Positions 34,501 to 45,208 of a stretch of 64,000 bases of DNA are shown here, in pieces. A program made the position numbers and the translations under genes. Position 1 is the stretch's first letter; every line of letters begins with the position of its first letter. Source of the stretch: Heterodera schachtii (Eukaryota; Nematoda; Chromadorea; Rhabditida; Heteroderidae); the NCBI GenBank assembly GCA_023374025.1, contig SIJG01000019.1, positions 310,864 through 374,863 on the forward strand, in the 5' to 3' direction. The notes under the pieces are model-generated. The model was not told the origin of the DNA, did no database searches, and saw only the letters and a list, made by a program, of their open reading frames with translations.

Positions 34501-37500
34501 AAATATGGAATTGGTTAAATGGTTTCAATACTTTTACTTTTAATGTGCAGTTTCGTTTTGGCAGCAGCAGGAATTATTGTTTAAATAGTCAATAAATTAA
34601 AAAATAAATTAAATAAATATAGAATTTTAATGGTGAAAAATAAGACAAAGAGACCAAATTAAATTAAAAAAAGAACCGGACACTTGTCAAGAGATTAAAA
34701 TTGAAATTTAAAAACATTTAAATCGCAAATCTCAAAATAAATTGATAATCTTTCATAAATAATTTTTAACGAATGATTTCTTAAATATAAAAATAAACAA
34801 GAATTGAAAAATTTAATAAAACATTTTTTAATTATTTTTAAATATACAATAATAGCTGAGAAGAAAATTTATTTAATAGTGCAACCCGATGATGACGATG
34901 ACATCTGGGACAGTAGACAACAAGAGAATATTCATAAAAAATTCATATAAAAAACAGAAAAAAATAAATAAAGTTACGGATTTTTTCGAGTAGAATGGCA
35001 ATTTTTCTCAGTTATTAATACCATGAAGACGATAAACATTTCAATGTACATTAAATTGCTTCAATTACATTGTGTATCGCCAAAATTTCATTTTTTTTTC
35101 TTGATAAAAAATTTTAGGTTTAAAAATTTTCCTATTGTAAAAAAATTATAAACTAATAAATAATTGACTTTTCACTAAGTTTGTTTTTGAAGTGGAAATA
35201 AATTATTTAATTTCAATTTATATTTGAAAAAGTCTTTTCGAAAAAGTTATTATGGAGAAAAAGAGAAAAATCTTAACTTATGAAACAATCAATAATAATA
35301 AATTTAAAATATGATTTGCTTTTTTAAATAAATAAAATATATAATTATAGGCAAAATAATTAAATGATTAATATATTATATTAAAACTTTATCTTTTATA
35401 ACCTGAACATTAAAAAAATTTATATTTAATTTCATTATCATTTCATAATATGAATTAAACAAGATTTAATAACTTTCTTATAATAAATTTTTAAATATAA
35501 TTACCACGAATGAAAACACATTTAAAATGATGAATTGATGTAAGTAAGCTCCTGGAGAAGAGAAATAAGCAACAGTTAAATATAAAGCAAAAAGCGAGTT
35601 CAAAATAATGAATTTTATTAAATCATAATCAAATATAATCAAAAATCTAAAAACCGCAGAAAATACTGTTAATTTTAGTGTAAATTTTTAATTAAATCAT
35701 TTCATCAATATCCATTATATATAAACTTAAAGCTAGCTATGTTATAATAACTGTGAAAACAAACCAATCTATTTTTCCACCAATTTATTAGGATTTTCAA
35801 TTTAGCATCACAAAGATATGGCCTCGTAATTATTCATGGAATAATTACTTTTATTGGTGAAAATATGGGGCTAATATAAGGGAACAATTTGGCAAAGTTT
35901 TCTTGAATTGTTATGAATTTTGAAATGAATTTTCAGAACATTATGACAAATTTATGTTACACTCAATATTTTAGAATTAAAGATAGAATCAAAAATAAAG
36001 AAGAATTTAATATATTTTTTTCAGGAATTCATAATAAATCGTTTGTTGGTCATATTTAAATATTATTTTATAAATATTAATTCAATTGAAAATATAATTT
36101 TAAGAATTTACATAATACTAAAAATTTTGATAATGAATAAAATAATGAAAAAATTCTGAATTATTAACTAAAAAACCGGATACCCCGAAGAAAATTAAGT
36201 ACGAAGATTCCACAAAAACGATTTAAATTATTTAATTGGGTATGATAATTTTTGAATATAAAATATGGTTTATAAATTTTATATTAAAAGTATATATAAT
36301 TATTTGCTAGACAATTTTGTAAAAAATTTTAATATATTGAAAAATCCAAACTAACCCATTGAAAATTAAACAGACCATTTTGCAAGGTGTTTTTAATAAA
36401 AAGAAAAATTCTTAATTTATAAAAAATAACTTCTATTAAAAATTATGAATAATTCTTGGTTTATTTTTTTATCAATTGTATATTTTTCTTTGTAAGATAT
36501 CATACAAAAAAATATGAATGAAAAAATTATAATTACGAGTTGGTTATTTTCATTAATGCGAGCTTTTTCCAAAAATAAAAATAAAAAATTTTATTTTGCT
36601 TAAATATCTCAAGATCAAAAGAATATTATTAAAAATTAAATCTTTATCATTTTTATCATATAAATCAGAACAAAATTATTAAAACTATTTTAATGAAATA
36701 AAAAACCACACAATCATCCGTTTCAATTCAAAGTCATTGTTAAATTGGACGAGAGAATTTTAATTTATTCTTTTATTAATATTTATATTACTTTTTTAGC
36801 GCTCATTATGGTTAAAAAGTAAAATTTAAAAAAAATCTATATTAATCTTAAATTTATCAATTTAATATCTAATAATAATATTAATAACTATAATTAGTTT
36901 ATTATTTCTTATTTTTAAAGTAAATTATAATAAAAAAATTTCTTATTTTTTAAACTAAATTATTATAAAAAAATTTACAATTGCAAAAATTCTTAGTTAT
37001 CGATTTCTTTATTTTGTAAGTTTATTCGAGAATTTGAAAGTACAAATTAAATATCAAAACAACAAAACCGAAAAACAAGCCATTGTATATGTTAACAAAT
37101 TTATAAATTTAAAAAACTATCAAATAAAAATATGAAATTGTAAATATTGTAACATGAACATTTTTATATAAATATATTCGAGACCATAATAAATAATTAA
37201 CCAAAAAATTAATTTAAATTAAATCCATTTTTGAAATTTTAATTATTTTATTCAAATATTAATTATTAAAAATAGAAAATGAATGATGTCTACTCGAAAT
37301 ACCCAATTAATTTAAAATATAGAAGAAGAAAATAATAAAATATTTATAGAATTCAAGCACTCTGTTTATTAACATAGTTTCCAATGAGAAAAAATTTATT
37401 TTAATTTGAATTATTTGGAAGAATATTTATTCATATTGTATTTAAGTGATATTTTTTAGTTTTTTGGGAAGGGCATGCAAATTATTATTTTTACTTCAGC

Positions 37501-38489
37501 GAAATTTCAAGCAATTATAAAAATTTCTGATGTCATTTCTATATGTAAGTTCGGTGTTACATATGTAAAATTCACATGGCGAATACCACGTGGGTGGCCT
37601 CGTGCATGCTACGAATTAATGTGTCCAAATTAAATATAATTTTTAACTAACATTTTTTGAATCGCAATTGTTTGAATACTATTTTTTTAATTTTGTATAA
37701 AAAATATAAATGAATGATTTTAATTTTTAAGTTAATTTTTTGATACAAAATGTAGATAGATTATTCATCATTGTATTTCTTTGCAAATATAATTTTTTAT
37801 ATAAATATAATTATTTAATTTATTAATATATTTGAAGTCATTGAAAAAATAAAAGCGATTTTAAATTTTATATTGCATGTCTTTACAATAAAAAAATTAT
37901 TAATATTTAAAGGTAATCGTAAATCATTATGTAATTTACCTAAATATGAAGTGTTTGCTGTTTATACATTCTTTTTTTAGAACCCAAATGTTAAAAATTA
38001 ATTTTGTTTGATTTTATATGAATTCAACGATTAAATAAATTTTAATTATTTTATTGCGCTTTGGACGCCTTGTATAAAAAGTATATATTTTTAATAATTA
38101 ATTTCCAATAAAATTATGTTAGAAAATATTTTGATATTTCAAATAATAATTTAATTTATTTATCGCAAAACCAGGCTTCTATTTCAATTTTTCAATTTTG
38201 AAAAATACATTAATAGTCATAACTTTTTAAAAAAATTCATTAAAAATTATAATTTCAAAAATTTTGATAAACGAAATTAAATTCAAATCTAAAATAATAT
38301 TAATAAATAAGTTTTAATATTAATCTTAATTTTTTATTTAAATGCAATTTTCTGGATATATATTTTTTATTGAATATATGCTTAAATTCAAAATTAAAAT
38401 CAAAAATATTTCTAATTAAAAAATATTTGCAGTCGAAAATGACAAATTCGATGCCAGCCGATTACTGAATAACAATTTAAATTTTCTTC
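25565..38489. other. AT-rich, gene-poor DNA
   Basis: No convincing gene. Short local repeats include two copies of ATTGGGTTAAAATTTTTTGG near 26992-27040 and a run of about 20-bp AT-rich units at 28090-28195. Near 33245-33340 and 33430-33510 two less AT-rich islands occur (with GTCCGGGAAGCGATAGGATC and ACCGAAACCGAACCG), probably old repeats. A third near 37560-37620 contains CACGTGGGTGGCC. None has a protein-like frame. Confidence 0.5.
31338..31600. repeat. dispersed AT-rich repeat, copy 2 (partner 18591-18770)
   Basis: Same ordered blocks as 18591-18770 with an extra segment of about 60 bp after GGGCACTCACTTACATTTCG. Boundaries are approximate. Confidence 0.5.
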
Positions 38490-38765
38490 TATGAATCACT
38501 TACTTTTATTTTATGGTCACTTTCCTAATTGCCATCTCTCTGCCAAAAGTTGGATCCTGCGGCGGTACCATTCGGCTGGTTTCAAGGCAAAGAATTCTCG
38601 GCACCCGTTCTCGACCTCGTCGAGATTCTCGAACTGGCGGCCCCGAAGAAAGCGCGCCATCGAGCGGAAAAGGTAATAATCAGATGGAGCCAGATCAGGG
38701 CTATACGCAGGATGCGGAAGTACTCCACTTCCTTCAAGCTCCGAACTCGGCCGACAATCTACGGG
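38490..38765 (-). pseudogene. mariner-type transposase fragment (C-terminal part)
   Basis: Read on the minus strand, one open frame gives the mariner signature LPHPAYSPDLAPSDYYLF. This includes the last catalytic aspartate of the DD34D triad (in APSD). It is followed by RSMARFLRGRQFENLDEV and the end block YRRRIQLLAERW. Only the last third of a mariner transposase is present; the first two catalytic aspartates and the DNA-binding part are missing. The segment is much GC-richer than its surroundings, so it looks like a transferred or late-inserted fragment that was cut by deletion. No inverted repeats were identified around it. Confidence 0.8.
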
Positions 38766-40855
38766 TACTGTTTATTTTTGACTATAATATTTTAAAAAAG
38801 GACTATTAAAGCACATTGTTTTTAAAAATAGTAAAAGACAGCTGCTCTTACAATCAGAAAAATATTAAAATTACAATTAAAATCTTAATTAATTAACCAC
38901 TAAAATATTTAATTATCGATGGAACATAAATAAAAAAAACATAGTTAAAGATTAAAATTTCATTTTATTTAAATATAAAATAAAGGCAATTAATTAAAGT
39001 CACACTAGTTAATTTAGAAAATAAGCAAAAAAAAAAAAATAGAAAATTGCTCAAAAGTCTCAATTCGTCACAGAAAAATTAAACACGGTCCAGAAGAACG
39101 AAAATAAAAAAGCAAAAAGCCCGGAATCTTTTAAAAAACTGGTAATAACATAACCCATTTAAAAACATTCTTCGAATGAATGTTAAAATTAGAATAAATT
39201 AAAAATTATTCATATTAAAACTAAAAAAAAAATAACTTATTAAATTCTTATGGAATATGATTAAAAAATTCAACATAATTAAATTAATTTAGTAATATTT
39301 ATTAAAACGATTGGAAAATTATCAATTGAATTAAATTAATTAATGAGTTATTAAAGCATAAAATTTCAATCCATAAAAAGCACTGTTATGGATCCGATTG
39401 ATTTTCAATTGAATGGTTCAGCTGACAAGGGCATGAATTTAAATAAATTAATATTATCTAAAAATGTATATTTATAAAAACAAACCAATTTATATTAAAT
39501 AAAAATATAAATTTTTAAGCAAAATATAAATATATTTATATCTGAATGGGTCGCAGGAATGAGCAAAGGGAAAGTTTTTTCAAATAATATTTTTTTAAAT
39601 ACAAAACAGACTTATCATAAAATAATTAATAAAAAAACAGTTTTCATAAAAATTAATTTGACCTAAACTGTGTGAGGACGCCTCAGAAAATTAATTTAAT
39701 TTTTACCACAACTATTTATGAAAAGGAATACCATTTAAAAATGATAAAACTCTAAAATTTTTTAATAGGCTAAGTAAAACATTAAAAGGAAATTAAAAAT
39801 ACAGTGTAAAAAAACATTTTCCCTACAGCAGGATTGATCAGTTCAGTCGTATTATATTTATTTTACTTTAAAAAAAAAAGTTTTTTTTAAATTTAATAGT
39901 GTTAAAACCAGTAAAACCTTTTTAATATTAAAAAAATTTCCGCTAAATATTAAAATGTTAATTGAAATGACCCATCCTAGGACATATCCCCACATGGATT
40001 TTCCTGGATTTTTGTCCAGGAAATCCAGGTCCAGGTCGAACATGGAATCCAGGTCCAGGCTTTTTTCAAAATGTAGATATCTAATATTAATGTAAAGAAA
40101 TATTGAACTAAGTGAAATGAAATGCGAATGAAAATTGTCAACAAATTGGAATGGCAAAACTTTGTTAATAATGGACATTTATTTATTATAAAAACAATAT
40201 AGTAATACAATAAAATAATTATATTTACCAAAGGTATAATTAAAATTATAAACTTAAATTTACGGTAAAGAAATAAAGTAGCGAAGAAGAGGATGAGGAT
40301 GAAGAGCAAGAGTAAAATCCCAACAAACAATCGAGAAAATAAGAAACAAATTAATGTTAAAATTAATAAACATAAAATAATTGTATAATTAATTAAAAAG
40401 TGAAAAAGCGCAGAAACTAATTCTTATTTATAAAAGAGTCCTTAATTAGCACAGATTTAATTACTATTTTAAAAATATTAAAAAAATTTTATGACAACAA
40501 AAATATGAATATTTTAATAATGGAATTAATTTCAAAAAAAAATAATATAAAAATGTAAAACATTTATAATAATAAGCTAAGCATAAAATTACTATAAAAA
40601 TAGAGCAGAAAATTTATATAATCTAAGGTAGTCAAGATCATGGATTTAAATAAATAAATAATTTTTAACGAGTAAATAAAAATAAAATTAATAAATGATT
40701 AACTAAGGACATAAAAGGACATGATTTAATTAAATTCAATAAAATAATATAAATTAATTAAAACATCATTTAATTAGTAATTAAGTGATAAATCAATAGA
40801 ACATAATAAAGAATTAACTCTTGTATAAGTGATAAACAAATTAAAATGTAAGAAA
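38766..40855. other. AT-rich DNA with a small hairpin repeat
   Basis: Nothing gene-like except a short element at about 39975-40060. It carries CCTGGATTTTTGTCCAGG (a hairpin) and two AATCCAGGTCCAGG repeats, possibly a relic of a MITE. The minus-strand ORFs across it (39858-40330) are AT-driven and not called. Confidence 0.45.
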
Positions 40856-42323
40856 TTAGGGTTGTCCGGGTTGTTCAGGTGGACCATCTGGAAATGAATA
40901 AATAAATAAATAAATAAAATTCAATAGCACTTAATTTTCTTATTACCCAAAATGGCGCCCAAAGGTCCGTCACCATCACCACCACCACCGCCACCATCTT
41001 CATTCTCGTCCAACTCTTGGTTTGCTGCTGCTGGTGGTGGTGCTGCCGCCAAATTTTCGTCATCAATCAGCGGCATTTCTGCTGCTTGTGGATCCGCCGG
41101 AAAAATTTCGTCCTCATCATAATCCATAATTTCTTCTGCTGCTGCTGCTGCTTCCGGTTGCAGGTCCAGAATCACTTCATCTGCTGCTGCTGGTGGTGGT
41201 GGTGGTGTCATCGCTTCTCTTTGCGCCTCGTTGATAAACACAATTTCGTCGTCGTCCTCTTCCATCACTGCTGCTGCCTGCGGCTGCATTTGGTCGATAA
41301 TCAAGCTGATTCTTCCTCTGCTGCTGCTGCTGCCGGCAGTGGCGGCGTCGCCTCCCTTTCCACTTCATTGATAATGACAATTTCATCGTCGTCCTCCCTC
41401 CTCCTCTTCCATTATTGCTGCTGCTGCTGCAGCCTGCGGCTGCATTTGATCGACAATTAAGGCTGCTTCTTCTTCTTCTGCTGGGTCCTCCGGCAAATTT
41501 TGTGCTTCTTCTTCTTCTTCTGCTGCTGCTGCTTGCGCATCTTTAATTAATTAATTAATTATTACGAAGGAATGTTTAATTAATTAATTAATTTACCGAA
41601 AAGTCGACGGCGCGCAGGGTTCCGCCCTGGGTAGACAGCCTCCACCACTGGCAGATGCCGACCGCTGCGAACAGTGCTCATCCAAGGCGCAGGCCGAAGG
41701 CAGATGCCGACCGCTGCGAACAGTGCTCATCCAAGGCGCAGGCCGAAGGCAGATGCCGACCGCTGCGAACAGTGCTCATCCAAGGCGCAGGCCGAATTGG
41801 CATCTCGACGTCATGCGGTGGCGTGTTCCCATGGTCGTGCACTTGAAGCCGAGCCGCGTGGATTTGAGGCGCTTGCTGAATTATTTTTTATTCAATGCTT
41901 TATTTTTTTGCACAAATTAAAAAATGTTACCCCTGCTATATCCACTTCCAATTCGTAAGTGTCATCGCGATATGGAAAAGACCGCCAATGGATCCTCAAT
42001 TCCCGCGTTTGACCATCCTCCGCCCGGCGCGAACAAACGATCGCTGCGATTTCATAACGACGGTCCCTGACCGTCCGCCGTCTCGGTTGCTGTACTGTTT
42101 GAACCTGTTGTTGTTGCTGTTGCACTCCTTGAACTCGTTGTACTGCTTGAACTTGTTGATGTTTATGATGATGATGATGTGCTGCTGGTGGTGGTGGCGG
42201 CGATGGAGTCCTCGGTGCGTTAATTATATCTATAGGGAATCCGTTATTTTATTTATTATTTTTAATTAAAAAATTAACTTTACCAGCTAAGAATCGTAAT
42301 TCCTCTTCCGCTTCGTTGGGCAT
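40856..42323 (-). pseudogene. broken multi-exon gene with chromodomain-like and acidic repeat regions
   Basis: Minus-strand exons can be followed by GT-AG junctions: 42284-42323 (or a little upstream), 41931-42229, 41597-41875, an exon from about 41543 down to 40947, and the last exon 40856-40887. The second exon has proline, histidine and glutamine runs. It then has a chromodomain-like stretch (RYEIAAIVCSRR, RELRIHWRSFPY, DDTYELEVDI) in which the second aromatic tryptophan is a tyrosine. The third exon carries three 49-bp repeats that shift the frame. The long exon holds two degenerate copies of an acidic unit (LIxDQMQPQAAA, DDEIVxINE) with further frame shifts, then alanine, proline and glycine runs. 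A decayed host or transposon-linked gene is likely. Confidence 0.5.
41650..41796. repeat. 49-bp minisatellite, three copies
   Basis: Three consecutive identical 49-bp units starting GGCAGATGCCGACCGCTGCG. They lie inside an exon of the minus-strand gene. Because 49 is not a multiple of three, copy-number change alters the reading frame. Confidence 0.9.
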
Positions 42324-42489
42324 GTGTTGATTTTGTTGTCGGGTCAACGCGACCCATCGCTCAGTCGCCACCGCGAACAAGGCAAAACAACGGCTTGAAA
42401 CCGCTCATCTGGTGGTGCATTTGCCGAAGGGTACAAAGGCTCCAAGCAGAAGCAGTCCACTTGATTCATGGCTAACAAAAAAGCAAAAA

Positions 42490-43171
42490 AAAGAGAATTC
42501 CATAGGTTCTCGTCCTAAAAGGACGGAACCGTACGGTTCACATCCCGAAAGGACGGAACTGTACAGTTCTCGTCCTTTCATGACGGAACCTATGGAGGGG
42601 GGGGGGGGGGGTACACACAGAATTTTTAAGATTATAAATTGTTCAAAATAAATGAAAATGCAAAATTTTTTCAGAATTTGTCGATAAAAAGTTTTCAGAA
42701 TATGAAAATTAAAAAAATAAGTAATTTTTCAAAATTATATGCAGAAAGAATTTCATAGGTTCTCGGCCTAAAAGGACGGAACCGTACAGTTCTCGTCCTA
42801 AAAGGACGGAACCATACAGTTCTCGTCCTAAAAGGACGGAACCGTACAGTTCTCGTCCTAAAAGGACGGAACCGTACAGTTCTCGTCCTAAAAGGACGGA
42901 ACCGTACAGTTCTCGTCCTAAAAGGACGGAACCGTACAGTTCTCGTCATAAAAGGACGGAACCGTACAGTTCTCGTCCTAAAAGGACGGAATCATGAACG
43001 AGAGAAGAGAGAGAGAGAGAGAAAATTTTTAAACTGCATTTTTTGAAAAAGATTTCAAATTTGGACGAGGAAAATTCCATAGGTTCACGTCCTGAAAGGA
43101 CGGAACCGTACAGTTCTCGTCCTAAAAGGACGGAACTGTACGGTTCACGTCCTGAAAGGACGGAACCACGA

Positions 43172-43202
<31 letters not shown>

Positions 43203-43450
43203 GAGAAAATTGTAAAAGATTTCAAAATTTGATTAGGATTATTCGCTCACGTCCTCAAAGGACGGAACCCTAAGGTTCACATTCCGACAGGATGGAAGCG
43301 TTGGCATGGGAGAAATGAGGATTTTTAAATTTTGAAAAAATTTTTTTTAATTAATGATTATTTTACAAAAAATGGGAAAAAAAGTTTTACCATAGGTTCA
43401 CGTCCTCAAAGGACGGACCCTAAGGTTCACATTCCGACAGGATGGAAGCG
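42490..43450. repeat. 30-bp palindromic tandem repeat field
   Basis: Units of the form TCTCGTCCTAAAAGGACGGA joined by ACCGTACAGT, best ordered at about 42756-42995 (eight copies), with scattered or partial arrays at 42495-42595, 43076-43170, 43240-43300 and 43388-43445. Each unit contains CGTCC/GGACG and GGTTC/GAACC arms around an AAAA loop, so it can form a hairpin. The 30-bp period creates long artificial ORFs of a ten-residue repeat on both strands, which are not genes. Between arrays lie GA-rich and poly-G tracts. Confidence 0.85.
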
Positions 43451-43849
43451 TTGGCATGGGAGGGGGGGGGGGGGGGAGAATTGAGGAGTTTATAATAAAA
43501 AAGAAAGATATTTTTTAAAAATAAAACGAGAATTTTTGTTTGGAAGTTGAAAAAAAGTTACAATGGAAATTTGTGGAAAATCTTAAAAAAAAATGAAAAA
43601 AATGATGGAAATGGGGGGGGGACAAACGGAGAGGTTACATCATTATGAGCAAATGAATTCAAAAATGAAAAGTTATAGGCATTAGATGCAAAGGGCAGGA
43701 GACATCGATGGGAGGCAAGGCATCAATTGATGCACAAACTCATCCCTTAACCCTCCCAAAGGACGCCACTCCTCATCTCTCCGTGGCATCATATTTTGCC
43801 TCCCTCCCCTCCAATTCCCAAGAGACGCTGTGCCCTCCCTCTCCTCGGC

Positions 43850-43850
43850 A

Positions 43851-43891
<41 letters not shown>

Positions 43892-43935
43892 ACGATGTAC
43901 ACCCCCCCCCCCCCCGCGCTCCCCCCCCCCCTCAG
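43850..43935. repeat. CT microsatellite and poly-C runs
   Basis: A (CT)n run of about 18 units ending near 43888 is followed by two long C runs (about 43901-43915 and 43922-43932). Similar G runs occur at 42596-42611, 43461-43476 and 43611-43621. Confidence 0.85.
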
Positions 43936-43976
43936 CCAAACCAATTTAAAATTTTAAGTGCGCGAAATTTTTCCAC

Positions 43977-44111
43977 CGACGGTCCCGTTAATTAATTACC
44001 CCCTCCCCCTACGACGGTCACGTTAATTAATTACCCCCCATCCCTACGACGGTCCCGTTAATTAATTACCCCCGCCCACTACGACGGTCCCGTTAATTAA
44101 TTACCCCCCAT
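43977..44111. repeat. four-copy tandem repeat, 30-37 bp units
   Basis: Four copies of a unit beginning CGACGGTCCCGTTAATTAAT followed by a C-rich spacer (TACCCCC plus variable bases). A related CTACGACACTCCCG motif and CTACGACGATCCCGG follow to about 44225. Confidence 0.8.
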
Positions 44112-44303
44112 ACCCTTTGGTTAGTGCGCGAAACTCCTACGACACTCCCGTAACCCATCAATAGGCGGCAACTTCAAAGACCCAATACCCATCAATCATA
44201 ATTTGTCTCCTACGACGATCCCGGGCTGCTAGAAGAAAAACAAGAAAAATTAAAAACAAAAAATATGTAATGTATCAAAATTTAAGTAAAAAATAAAAAT
44301 TTT

Positions 44304-44486
44304 AAAAATTGAATTGACGAAATTAATTAATTTTTTACTTTTATAACGGCTATCTTATAATAAAAATAATTAATAATCATTTAGAACTAAAATTATATGG
44401 TCGCTTCATGTCCCTCCCTCTCTGAATGAATCGTATAAAAAATATAATAAATAATGTTTTATTTATAAACAAAATTCAACTTTAAT
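44304..44486. repeat. direct repeat, copy 1 (partner 44983-45208)
   Basis: About 180 bp shared with 44983-45208, including TTTTATAACGGCTATC, ATCATTTAGAACTAAAATTA and CCCTCCCTCTCTGAATGAAT. The two copies lie about 500 bp apart in the same orientation. Confidence 0.75.
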
Positions 44487-44982
44487 TGATCCACTAAAAA
44501 GAAATCTGTGATTAGGTCAGAGAAAAATTAATAATTTCACTCAAAAGACAAAATGGCGAAAAAGAAAAATGTGATAAACTCAATAAAACAAAAGAATTTA
44601 TATTAACCTAAAGCAAAATAAAACCGATAGCTTCAAAATTAAACAAAATCCAAAATTTATTACGGATAAATAAATAAATAAATTTATAATAATTTATCAA
44701 AAACAAAAATTTTTTAAATCTGAAATAAACTTAGAAAGTATAGGATTTCTACTTTTTTGCACTTATCATTTAGCTAACTAAAAATCTTTAATAGACAGTA
44801 TATTCAGTTTAAATTACAATGTCCGTTTAAAAATCAATTGTATCAAAATTTAAATTAAAAAAATTATAAATGAAACTTAAAAATAAATACTTAAATCAAG
44901 ATAGATAATTACTAATACTCACTTATATAAGTCTTATTATTATACAAACGAAATATTTAAATCAAAAATAAATTTTACATAA

Positions 44983-45208
44983 TTAAAAATTGAATTGACG
45001 AATTTAATTAATTTTTTGCTTTTATAACGGCTATCGTATAATAAAAATAAATAATTAATAATCATTTAGAACTAAAATTAGATGGTCGCTTCACGCCCTC
45101 CCTCTCTGAATGAATCATATAAAAAATAATAATAATTTAATAATGTTTTATTCATAAACGAAAATAATTTAATAATGTTTTATTCATAAACGAAAATTCA
45201 ACTTTAAT
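44983..45208. repeat. direct repeat, copy 2 (partner 44304-44486)
   Basis: Same as 44304-44486 but with an internal 32-33-bp tandem duplication (TTTAATAATGTTTTATTCAT unit, about 45131-45195). Confidence 0.75.

Noticed and set aside
41017..41460. Plus-strand cysteine/tryptophan-rich ORF
   Set aside because: Reverse reading of the alanine/glutamine-coding repeats of the minus-strand gene.
42412..43273. ORFs of a ten-residue repeat (RPxRTEP type) on both strands
   Set aside because: Produced by the 30-bp palindromic satellite, open in several frames by its period alone.
42490..43450. CRISPR-like array
   Set aside because: Repeats are tandem with no unique spacers, and the context is eukaryotic.
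43682..43995. ORFs across the CT/poly-C region
   Set aside because: Simple-sequence translation on either strand with no protein-like content.
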